DNA from: Candidatus Pygmaiobacter gallistercoris
GTDB lineage: Bacteria; Bacillota; Clostridia; Oscillospirales; Ruminococcaceae
Assembly: GCA_019113125.1 (NCBI GenBank)
Contig: DXIA01000046.1
Span: forward strand, 1-6,236
Length of the DNA stretch: 6,236 nt
Direction: 5' to 3'
The translations under genes were made by a program, and so were the position numbers. Below the pieces are notes generated by a model. That model made no database searches. It saw only the letters and a program-made list of their open reading frames with translations, and had not been told where the DNA came from. Shown here piece after piece: positions 1 to 5,130 of this stretch. Each line of letters begins with the position of its first letter. The stretch's first letter is position 1.

Positions 1-197
1 GGGAAAAACACAGGATGAGAACACCATACTCCTAAGCGGCAGTTCGTTCGGATCCGGCTGAGCCCGAACCCTGCATATCGGCCGCATCTGGCCCCGTACC
101 CACCGGAGTGCTCCTTCGGGATTGTATTGTCCCCCATTTTCCGGTAGAATGGAATTGCAGACCGAAGAAGTGACATTGCGCAACGAGGAGGGATTCT

Positions 198-437
198 ATG
201 AACGGCAACTGGCTTGATCTCTTGAAAAAGATTCGAAACTGTCTTCTCATCGGACTCGCCGTCATCTTTTTGGAATGCCTCTTTTTGGCCTTCTTCTCCA
301 TCGGGTTAAACGGCATAGGAGACCCGAGTATCCTGATCATGGGGGTTGGGTTCTTCCTCGCCTTTGAACTGGTCGTCTGCACAGCGGTAATCCTCGCAAA
401 GATCGACAGGATGAACACCAAAAAAGACAAATCATAA
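198..437 (+). CDS. Small two-helix membrane protein, unknown function
   Basis: I do not recognise a family. The 79-aa product has a short amphipathic start, a hydrophobic segment at about residues 15-37, a short Gly/Asn/Asp-Pro turn, a second hydrophobic segment at about 45-67, and a charged Lys/Arg/Asp tail. This predicts a hairpin membrane protein with both ends on the same side, probably cytoplasmic because of the Lys/Arg residues at both ends. The ATG at 198 follows a GAGGAGG ribosome site at 185-191 with good spacing. A weak promoter candidate lies upstream (TTGTAT 122-127, 17 bp, TAGAAT 145-150). Positions 1-197 show no other gene. G+C is visibly lower than in most other genes here. The gene stands alone, closed by hairpins and a terminator. 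The open frame and ribosome site make it likely to be real; its function cannot be inferred. Confidence 0.72.
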   Translation: MNGNWLDLLKKIRNCLLIGLAVIFLECLFLAFFSIGLNGIGDPSILIMGVGFFLAFELVVCTAVILAKIDRMNTKKDKS

Positions 438-463
438 AGCCCCTCTTCTCGGGGCGGTTTCTC

Positions 464-502
464 TCTCCCATGCAGCAGACCGGTGCCGGTCCAACTGGGA
501 GA
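464..502 (+). other. Stem-loop in the 3' UTR of the small membrane gene
   Basis: TCTCCCA (464-470) pairs with TGGGAGA (496-502). Inside it, GACCGG (478-483) pairs with CCGGTC (486-491). A smaller GCCCC/GGGGC hairpin (439-455) comes just after the stop codon. Together with the terminator at 504-529 this makes a compact folded 3' end. It could be a stabilised mRNA tail or a small RNA; the sequence alone does not decide. Confidence 0.5.
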
Positions 503-584
503 TGGCCGGGATATTTCCCGGCCTTTTTTCTGTCGCGGGACCGATGTTCCGCTTGCCGGCAGGGAGAAATCCGGCACCGGTCTG
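476..584. repeat. 14-bp perfect inverted repeat
   Basis: CAGACCGGTGCCGG at 476-489 is the exact reverse complement of 571-584. The arms are 81 bp apart and enclose the terminator at 504-529. The left arm also takes part in the local hairpin at 464-502, so the two pairings compete. No target-site duplication or gene accompanies it. Confidence 0.5.
504..529 (+). terminator. Intrinsic terminator after the small membrane gene
   Basis: GGCCGGG (504-510) pairs with CCCGGCC (517-523) across a 6-nt loop and is followed directly by six T (524-529). This is a textbook rho-independent terminator, about 65 bp after the stop codon of the 79-aa gene. It separates that gene from the tocopherol-cyclase-like gene. 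Confidence 0.85.
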
Positions 585-646
585 TCTGATCCAGCCCCCA
601 TTCGGGCATACTAACTAAGGCCGATGCGACAAAGGAGGGCTTGCGG

Positions 647-1513
647 ATGACACAATCAGGACAAAAGGGCTTTGAGGGCTGGTATTTCAAACACCAGAGA
701 GGAGAGGAGATGGTCGCCTTCATTCCCGGCCGGGCAGAGAGCGGCCCCTTCCTTCAGATGATCTCTCCACAGGGTGCACGGCAATTTGCGGTCTCCCGCC
801 TCACGGCCGGCGGCGGGATGGTTCGGGCCGACCGGTGCTGGTTCTCCACACGGGGCTGCCACATCGAGCTGCCCGGAGTGCGGGGGGGAATCGTCTACGG
901 TCCCCTCTCCTCTCTCTCCTGCGACATCATGGGACCGTTTCGGTTTCTCCCGATGGAGTGCCGGCACGGGGTGATCAGCATGGTCCACACGCTGCGGGGC
1001 ACCCTTTGGATCGACGGGCAGCCCCACCGCTTTGACGGCGGGCAGGGCTATATCGAAAAGGACAGCGGGATCTCCTTTCCCCGCTGGTATCTCTGGGTGC
1101 AGTGCAACGACTTTTCCGCGCCCTGCTCGGTCATGCTCTCGGTCGCCGCGGTTCCGCTTGGTCCGATCTCCTTTCGGGGGTGCATCTGCGCGCTGCTCTA
1201 CCGGGGCAGGCCGTACCGATTCGCGACCTACCGGGGGGTGCGGATTCTCCGCTTTTCGCCGCGGCGGGTCTGTCTGGCCCAGGGGCGGCGGTTGCTCGAT
1301 CTCACCCTGGCCCCCCGCGACGCGGGGCACCCGCTGCGGGCGCCGCAAAACGGGCGGATGTCCGGCTGCATCCGGGAGAGCTGCGCCGCCCGGATGCGGT
1401 TGCGGCTGCGGGAGGACGGCGAAACGGTGCTGGATCTCGGCAGCGCGCGGGCCGCGTATGAATTTGTCCCACCGCCGCAGGCGCATAACCCGGCGACTGC
1501 CGCGGCATACTAA
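647..1513 (+). CDS. Tocopherol cyclase-like family protein
   Basis: The 288-aa product matches what I know of the tocopherol cyclase-like family (Pfam Tocopherol_cycl). It has an N-terminal GFEGWYFKHQ motif (about residues 8-17) and a central GYIEKDSGISFPRWYLWVQCN stretch (about 134-154), the two most conserved blocks of bacterial members. The plant and cyanobacterial enzymes close the chromanol ring of tocopherol; anaerobic Firmicutes make no tocopherol, so the substrate here is unknown, perhaps another hydrophobic molecule. No signal peptide is seen. I chose ATG 647 because the AGGAGG at 633-638 is 8 nt from it, whereas the upstream TTG at 641 is only 2 nt away. The C-terminal third is Arg-rich and less conserved. 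The next gene begins 20 bp after the stop, suggesting co-transcription. I saw no convincing promoter in 530-640. Confidence 0.85.
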   Translation: MTQSGQKGFEGWYFKHQRGEEMVAFIPGRAESGPFLQMISPQGARQFAVSRLTAGGGMVRADRCWFSTRGCHIELPGVRGGIVYGPLSSLSCDIMGPFRFLPMECRHGVISMVHTLRGTLWIDGQPHRFDGGQGYIEKDSGISFPRWYLWVQCNDFSAPCSVMLSVAAVPLGPISFRGCICALLYRGRPYRFATYRGVRILRFSPRRVCLAQGRRLLDLTLAPRDAGHPLRAPQNGRMSGCIRESCAARMRLRLREDGETVLDLGSARAAYEFVPPPQAHNPATAAAY

Positions 1514-1533
1514 TTCTTGGGGAGGTTGATTGG

Positions 1534-1749
1534 ATGGACAACAAAAACGGATTTACCATTACAAACCGCGACCATCTGCTGCGGGCGTGGGAGAATGCCA
1601 CCGAACTGGTTCGGGACTACCAGGCCTATGCCCGCGAGGCGCGGGCGGAGGATGCGGCGCTGGCCGACCTGTTCTCCGCCTGCGCAGAGGAGGAGGCGGT
1701 GCGGGCGGCGCAGTTCCGCGACCTTCTGTGCGGGTATGAGGGAAGATAA
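1534..1749 (+). CDS. Small helical protein, possible ferritin-like half domain
   Basis: The 71-aa product is predicted almost wholly helical: one helix at about residues 12-36 and a second at about 40-66. Its spacing and acidic pattern (an EARAED turn, then AEEEAVRAAQFRDLL) recall one helical pair of the rubrerythrin/ferritin-like fold. The expected ExxH metal ligands are absent: the residue after the EEE run that would be His is Arg or Ala. It is therefore unlikely to hold a diiron site alone and is better called hypothetical. Start choice: ATG 1534 has GGGGAGG at 1519-1525 with about 8-nt spacing. It lies 20 bp after the tocopherol-cyclase-like gene and is followed by a strong terminator, so the two probably form one operon. 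Confidence 0.75.
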   Translation: MDNKNGFTITNRDHLLRAWENATELVRDYQAYAREARAEDAALADLFSACAEEEAVRAAQFRDLLCGYEGR

Positions 1750-1759
1750 CCGCGGTCAC

Positions 1760-1795
1760 AAAAACGGCCGGTCACTGAAGTGACCGGCCATTTTC
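1760..1795. terminator. Bidirectional terminator between convergent genes
   Basis: GGCCGGTCAC (1766-1775) pairs perfectly with GTGACCGGCC (1780-1789) over a 4-nt loop. On the plus strand a T-rich tail follows (1791-1794 TTTT); on the minus strand five T follow (complement of 1760-1764). It lies between the stop codons of the 71-aa gene and the TspO gene and can serve both. Confidence 0.9.
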
Positions 1796-1798
1796 TTG

Positions 1799-2275
1799 TC
1801 ATCGATTGAGCCACCAGACCCCGAGGTTGAGCCAGCCGGCGAAGGTCACCCAGAGCAGATAGGGCACCTCGAGCAGCGCGGCAGCGAGATCGAGCTTTGC
1901 AAAGGAGAGAATCATCCAGAGGATCAGCAGCCAAAGCGCGCCGAGCCAGAAGAGGGCGGCGAGAAAGTTCTGCAGCCCGAAGAAGAGCAGGCTCCAGCCA
2001 AAGTTAAAGGCGAGCTGCAGCCAGAACGCCCAGAGCGCCCGGGTGCGCTGCAGGCTCGGCGCACAGGCGGCGATCCGGGCGGCGCTGATCCCCATCACGA
2101 GGTAGAGCAGCGTCCAGACGATCGGAAATACGATGCCGGGAGGCGAGAGGGGCGGCTTTTCGATCCCCTCGGCGTAGAGCTGCGTCCCCTCCCGGGTGAG
2201 AAATCCCGCGAGGGCGCCGGTCCCTTCCGCGACCAAAATCCAGAACAAGTACCGTTTCCAGCCAACCCGATTCAT
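1799..2275 (-). CDS. TspO/MBR family membrane protein
   Basis: The 158-aa product is a full-length TspO/MBR (tryptophan-rich sensory protein, peripheral benzodiazepine receptor homologue) with five predicted membrane helices and many Trp residues. Family motifs: KPPLSPPGIVFPIVW (about residues 40-54) after helix 1, NFGWS (91-95), and PYLLWVTFAGWLN (138-150) near the C-terminus. Known members bind porphyrins and have been linked to tetrapyrrole handling and stress responses; the exact role in Firmicutes is not settled. The frame also allows a GTG start 15 codons upstream, but ATG at 2275 is preceded by AAAGGGGG at good spacing, and its short N-terminus fits family length. It is divergent from the hemerythrin gene, sharing a ~145-bp intergenic region. 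A TAAAAT -10 candidate (2309-2304) has no good -35 partner. Confidence 0.93.
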   Translation of the reverse strand: MNRVGWKRYLFWILVAEGTGALAGFLTREGTQLYAEGIEKPPLSPPGIVFPIVWTLLYLVMGISAARIAACAPSLQRTRALWAFWLQLAFNFGWSLLFFGLQNFLAALFWLGALWLLILWMILSFAKLDLAAALLEVPYLLWVTFAGWLNLGVWWLNR

Positions 2276-2335
2276 CCGATCCGTCCCCCTTTTTCGTACC
2301 CCTATTTTATGTCGCGGCACCGGGATTTATGCAGC

Positions 2336-2364
2336 TTGACAGGCCGATTGCGCGGGTCTATGAT
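2336..2364 (+). promoter_or_regulatory. Sigma-A type promoter for the hemerythrin-YpsA unit
   Basis: TTGACA at 2336-2341 and TATGAT at 2359-2364 are separated by exactly 17 bp, giving a near-consensus vegetative promoter. Transcription would start near 2371, about 50 nt before the hemerythrin ATG. No clear operator palindrome overlaps it. Confidence 0.85.
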
Positions 2365-2419
2365 AGAAAGGCAAAATCTTTGTAAATTTTTGGGGCGAGG
2401 AAAGGACAACAAACGCGGC

Positions 2420-2875
2420 ATGAAACTGGAATGGAAAGACTACTACACGATGAACCTGCCCGAGATTGACAACGACCACAAGCAGCTGTTCCGGATCGCC
2501 CAGCGGATCGTCGAGATGGTAGACGAGACCGGAAACGCCGATGACCGGACCCGGTTTTTCGTGGTGCGGGAAGGGGTGAAATACCTCAAGACCTACTTTG
2601 CCGAGCACGCAGTGCGGGAGGAGGCGTATATGCGCAGCATCGGGTATGAGCACTACCTCGACCACAAGCGGCTGCACGACGAGTTTCAGATCGTCGAGAT
2701 CGGTCGTTTCGAGAAGGTGATCTCCCGGGGCAGCTGCACCCGAGAGGAGGTGCTCGACTTCGTCGGCGCGGGGGGTCGGCAAATTCTTTGTCGCGTCGGG
2801 GGACCGCAGCTGGCTGGAATACCAGGGATAAGGAGGAGCGCATGGAACAAAAGCCCTTTGAGAGCTGCGCGGTGA
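2420..2875 (+). CDS. Bacteriohemerythrin, C-terminus probably frameshifted
   Basis: Bacteriohemerythrins bind oxygen at a diiron centre in a four-helix bundle. The first ~118 residues fit well: EWKDYYTMNLPEIDNDHKQLF (His20), EHAVREEAYM (His63, Glu67) and DHKRLH (His82, His86). The last part does not. At a run of six G (2770-2775) the frame appears to change. Read straight, the protein is 151 aa with an unrelated tail overlapping the next gene by 34 bp. With one G removed it is 136 aa, reads GAGVGKFF where clostridial relatives tend to have a VGWL-type segment, and stops at TAA 2829-2831, right at the next ribosome site. The family is usually about 135 aa. Even the repaired frame lacks the usual fourth-helix HxxxxD ligands, so metal binding may be altered. 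The ATG has a rather distant AAAGGA (2401-2406). The 1-base indel may be a sequencing error or a real mutation. Confidence 0.78.
   Translation: MKLEWKDYYTMNLPEIDNDHKQLFRIAQRIVEMVDETGNADDRTRFFVVREGVKYLKTYFAEHAVREEAYMRSIGYEHYLDHKRLHDEFQIVEIGRFEKVISRGSCTREEVLDFVGAGGRQILCRVGGPQLAGIPGIRRSAWNKSPLRAAR
2831..2836 (+). promoter_or_regulatory. Ribosome site deciding the YpsA-like start
   Basis: AGGAGG lies 5 nt before ATG 2842 and shares its first A with the TAA (2829-2831) that ends the frame-corrected hemerythrin. It favours ATG 2842 over the upstream in-frame start at 2788, and the stop/ribosome-site overlap suggests translational coupling of the two genes. Confidence 0.8.
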
Positions 2876-3414
2876 CCGGCCACCGGCCCACCCGCTTTGC
2901 CTTCCGGTATGATGAGAGCGATCCTCGGTGCGCCGCCCTTAAACAGCAGCTGCGATGTCAGCTGATCCGGCTCTGCCGGCGGGGGGTACGCCGGTTCTGG
3001 GTCGGCGGAGCGCTCGGGGTGGATCTCTGGGTTACCGAGGCGCTGTTGGCGCTGCGGGCGGAGGGGTGCTACGCCCCCGAGATCTGCCTCGCAGTGCCGT
3101 TTGAGGGGTACGATGCCGGCTGGAGCGAGGCCGACCGGCAGCGGATGGCGGCAGTCCGCCTGGCCTGCCAGCAGGTGGCGGTGGTGACCGACGGGGCAGA
3201 CCCGGCCGAGGACTTCAAGGTCCGCAACCGGTATATGGTCGACCGGGCGGACTGCCTGCTCGCGGTCTGGGACAGCGACCGGCGGCGCAGCGGCACCGGC
3301 ATGACCGTCCACTACGCCGAGCGGCTCGGGCTGCCGGTGCTGGTGATCCACCCCGACACTCTAAAGGTGCGCTACCTGCTGCCGGAACAACGGGGAAAGC
3401 TGACGCAATTTTAG
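2842..3414 (+). CDS. YpsA/DUF1273 SLOG-family protein
   Basis: The 190-aa product has the layout of the YpsA (DUF1273) branch of the SLOG superfamily, Rossmann-like proteins related to LOG and DprA and thought to bind nucleotide-type ligands. Visible motifs: CAVTGHRP at residues 9-16, GGALGVD at 55-61, the PFEGYD...W segment at 86-94, RNRYMVD at 128-134, and RRSGTGMT at 149-155, the expected glycine-rich ligand loop near the end. The length fits the family (about 180-190 aa). In Bacillus and Staphylococcus YpsA has been connected with cell division and oxidative stress; the role in clostridia is unknown. It is cytosolic with no signal peptide. It directly follows the hemerythrin gene and shares its promoter. 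The downstream end is followed by hairpins but no strong T-tailed terminator. Confidence 0.9.
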   Translation: MEQKPFESCAVTGHRPTRFAFRYDESDPRCAALKQQLRCQLIRLCRRGVRRFWVGGALGVDLWVTEALLALRAEGCYAPEICLAVPFEGYDAGWSEADRQRMAAVRLACQQVAVVTDGADPAEDFKVRNRYMVDRADCLLAVWDSDRRRSGTGMTVHYAERLGLPVLVIHPDTLKVRYLLPEQRGKLTQF

Positions 3415-3437
3415 GTGTGTTCGAATAAGAAAACGTA

Positions 3438-3476
3438 ACTTTCCTGTAGAAAGTACAACTTCCATTCGGAAGTTGT
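3438..3476. other. Two back-to-back hairpins
   Basis: ACTTTC (3438-3443) pairs with GAAAGT (3449-3454), and the very next base starts a 9-bp perfect stem, ACAACTTCC (3455-3463) with GGAAGTTGT (3468-3476), loop ATTC. There is no spacer between them and no T tail, so they are not ordinary terminators. Confidence 0.55.
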
Positions 3477-3510
3477 GTTCTGCTGTGGACTTTTGGTGTA
3501 AAAAGCACGC

Positions 3511-3553
3511 AGAGCGGCCCTCCAAACCACCAAGGCTTGAGGGGCCGCTCTTT
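3511..3553 (+). terminator. Possible weak terminator after the YpsA-like gene
   Basis: AGAGCGGCCC (3511-3520) pairs perfectly with GGGCCGCTCT (3542-3551) over a 21-nt loop. Only a short T run (3551-3553) follows, with more T-rich sequence at 3558-3562. It is the best terminator candidate for the hemerythrin-YpsA unit, but the tail is weak and the loop large. Confidence 0.4.
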
Positions 3554-3827
3554 GCACTTTCTCTATCCAAGATTCTGGGACGGAATATACAGACATCCGT
3601 TCCGGATGTTACAGGCAGTATAAAAAGGTGATTTTGATGTTGGGGCAAGGAAAAGCGCCTCGTCCAACACCATTCGTGTTGGATATGGCACCCTTTGTGG
3701 ATGTCATGGGCAGCAGAGCTGCCCCGGGGTTTTGTGCGCCCGAACCGGATGCAGGCGCGCAAAAGCGGCCTTTTTACGGCGTTGTTTTCTTATCCTGCCA
3801 CACCTTTTACCTTTCCTCTTTTTTGTC

Positions 3828-4817
3828 TCACAGGCTGATCCGCATGGCGTCCTTCACCCGGCGCATCGTCTCGTTGCCAATCTGATTGGCCTTGTCGCTG
3901 CCCGCCTGGATGATCTGCCGCACCTCGTCGAGGTGGGACTCATAGTAAGCACGGCGCTCCCGGATCGGGTCGAGCATCCGGTTGAGGGCGGCGGCCAGTT
4001 TCTTCTTGCAGGCGACACAGCCGATGCTGCCCGCCTTGCAGTCGGCGCAGATCTCGTCGTGCTCCTCCTTGTTGAAGACCTCGTGGTACCGGTTGACGAC
4101 GCAGATCTCGGGGTGGCCGGGATCCTTCGCGGTGATCCGGCTGGGGTCGGTGACCGCGCTGCGGACCTTCTGCTCCACCGAGGCGGCATCGTCCGACAGG
4201 TAGATCGCGTTGCCCAAGCTCTTGCCCATCTTGGCATTGCCGTCAAGGCCGGCGAGCCGCGGGCACTCGCTGAGCAGGATTTCGGGCTCGGTCAGTGTCT
4301 CCCCGTAAAGATCGTTGAACCGGCGCACGATCTTGCGGGCCAGCTCAAGATGAGGGCGCTGATCCTCCCCCACCGGCACCAGATGCGCACCGCAGAAGGT
4401 GATGTCCGCCGTCTGGCTGACCGGATAGCCGAGAAAACCGATGGTCAGATCGTCATAGCCATAGGCGGCCGCCTCGGTCTTGATGGTCGGATTGTGCCGC
4501 AGTGTATTGACGGTGACCAGCAGCGAATAGATCTCGGTCAGCTCGGCGATCGCGGTGATCTGGCTCTGCTGCACCAGCGTGATCTTTTCGGGATCCAGTC
4601 CGACCGACAGGTTGTCGATCGCGACGTCGTAGATGCTGCCACGGATCAGGTCCGGATTTTCAAAATGGGTGGTCAGCGCCTGGATGTCCGCCAGCAGGAT
4701 AAAGCTGTCGTACTCGTTCTGCAGCCGCACCCGGTTGACCAGGCTGCCGACATAGTGACCCAGATGCAGCTTGCCGGTGGTGCGGTCACCGGTCAGAATC
4801 CGTTTTTTCTCTTCCAT
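3828..4817 (-). CDS. trpS: Tryptophanyl-tRNA synthetase
   Basis: The 329-aa enzyme charges tRNA-Trp with tryptophan in an ATP-dependent reaction in the cytosol; it is a class I synthetase of usual length. The HIGH-type motif is HLGH at residues 18-21 and the KMSKS-type loop is KMGKS at 196-200. An unusual cysteine set follows: Cys239, Cys260, Cys267 and Cys270 (C-x20-C-x6-C-x2-C), with an extra Cys257. This closely resembles the C-x22-C-x6-C-x2-C ligands of the [4Fe-4S] cluster in Thermotoga maritima TrpRS, so this enzyme probably carries a cluster near the anticodon-recognition region. ATG 4817 is chosen because AAAGGAGAG lies just upstream and homology starts there; longer in-frame starts fall within the leader RNA. 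The gene is controlled by a T-box leader (4861-5124). No clear terminator follows its stop. Confidence 0.97.
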   Translation of the reverse strand: MEEKKRILTGDRTTGKLHLGHYVGSLVNRVRLQNEYDSFILLADIQALTTHFENPDLIRGSIYDVAIDNLSVGLDPEKITLVQQSQITAIAELTEIYSLLVTVNTLRHNPTIKTEAAAYGYDDLTIGFLGYPVSQTADITFCGAHLVPVGEDQRPHLELARKIVRRFNDLYGETLTEPEILLSECPRLAGLDGNAKMGKSLGNAIYLSDDAASVEQKVRSAVTDPSRITAKDPGHPEICVVNRYHEVFNKEEHDEICADCKAGSIGCVACKKKLAAALNRMLDPIRERRAYYESHLDEVRQIIQAGSDKANQIGNETMRRVKDAMRISL

Positions 4818-4860
4818 CTTTCTCTCTCCTTTTTGCCGTGTATGCCGTCCGGCTGCGGGG

Positions 4861-4902
4861 AAATAAAAAACGCCCCGCGTCCCGCCATCGGGACGCGGGG
4901 CG
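4861..4902 (-). terminator. T-box-controlled terminator in the trpS leader
   Basis: On the minus strand a 13-bp perfect stem (4902-4890 with 4883-4871) encloses a 6-nt loop and is followed by TTTTTTATTT (4870-4861). The first six bases of its 5' arm are also needed by the T-box antiterminator helix, so the two structures are mutually exclusive. Confidence 0.95.
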
Positions 4903-5124
4903 CACTGCGCTCCGTCGCTCTGCCACCCTTGGGCCGCTATGCATACGCTTTTGATATGCTCCCCGGGGTAACGGCCGGGACTGCCGTCGACGCCTACTGC
5001 GACCGGATGGCCGGTTCGGGCCGCCCTCATGAGTCCATTTCATCCGTTCTTCCGCGCTGCATTTTCACCGGCGGCAGCTCTCTTTCGGGGAAGAGGGCGG
5101 ATCTACTCCTCTCAATCAGCGGTT
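4861..5124 (-). promoter_or_regulatory. Tryptophan-specific T-box riboswitch of trpS
   Basis: Uncharged tRNA-Trp binding to this leader would favour antitermination and raise trpS expression. Reading the minus strand: an AGAGGAGTAG element opens Stem I; nested helices follow, ATCCG (5102-5098) with CGGAT (5046-5042), TCTTCC (5094-5089) with GGAAGA (5053-5048), and GCTGC (5078-5074) with GCAGC (5060-5056), with the typical AGAGAGC and GGTGAAA distal elements. The specifier codon TGG is at 5037-5035, just below the CGGAT arm. The T-box proper is AAGGGTGGCAGA (4930-4919): UGGC (4925-4922) would pair with a GCCA tRNA end, matching the G73 discriminator known for bacterial tRNA-Trp. Antiterminator helices GGG/CCC (4928-4926, 4899-4897) and GCG/CGC (4918-4916, 4902-4900) flank a 7-nt bulge. 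The bulge ends AGA instead of the usual ACC. Confidence 0.93.
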
Positions 5125-5130
5125 TGTTTT

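Larger units (their letters stand above)
3415..3827. other. Stem-loop-rich intergenic region, no convincing gene
   Basis: These 413 bp lie between the convergent ends of the YpsA-like gene and trpS. The left half is visibly lower in G+C than the flanking genes. Stem-loops seen: 3438-3454, 3455-3476, 3511-3551, 3593-3609 (ACATCCG/CGGATGT), 3663-3683 (TCCAACAC/GTGTTGGA), 3708-3724 (GGGCAGC/GCTGCCC, 3-nt loop) and 3730-3764 (11 bp with one G-U pair). A TATAAA at 3619-3624 has no good -35 box. Short open frames on both strands lack ribosome sites and recognisable motifs. It may be a structured RNA, a non-autonomous repeat, or a decayed element. None of the hairpins is an ideal trpS terminator on the minus strand. 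Confidence 0.55.

Noticed and set aside
32..601. A 189-codon minus-strand frame across the small membrane gene
   Set aside because: No ribosome site or recognisable motif; runs through the terminator and hairpins of the plus-strand gene.
641..646. TTG at 641 as the start of the tocopherol-cyclase-like gene
   Set aside because: Only 2 nt from the AGGAGG; ATG 647 has the proper 8-nt spacing.
656..1486. A 276-codon minus-strand frame opposite the tocopherol-cyclase-like gene
   Set aside because: Pro/Arg/Gly-rich translation without motifs, typical of the antisense of a G+C-rich gene.
2276..2320. GTG at 2320 as the start of the TspO gene
   Set aside because: It would add 15 basic residues not typical of the family and includes the ribosome site of ATG 2275.
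1796..2875. A single 359-codon plus-strand frame spanning the tspO antisense and the hemerythrin gene
   Set aside because: Its first ~208 codons are antisense to the clear TspO gene and low-complexity (Glu/Pro/Arg-rich); a strong promoter and the hemerythrin start lie inside it. Only the part from 2420 is real.
3361..3762. A 133-codon minus-strand frame in the intergenic block
   Set aside because: Runs across several palindromes and into the YpsA-like gene in antisense; composition is not protein-like and no start signal is seen.
3708..3775. Hairpins at 3708-3724 and 3730-3764 as terminators for trpS
   Set aside because: On the minus strand neither is followed by a T run; on the plus strand the T stretches come several bases late.
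3628..3885. An 85-codon plus-strand frame in the intergenic block
   Set aside because: No ribosome site, no motif, and its end overlaps the trpS C-terminus in antisense.
4818..5030. A 71-residue N-terminal extension of trpS
   Set aside because: It is translation of the T-box leader and terminator; TrpRS homology and a good ribosome site begin at 4817.
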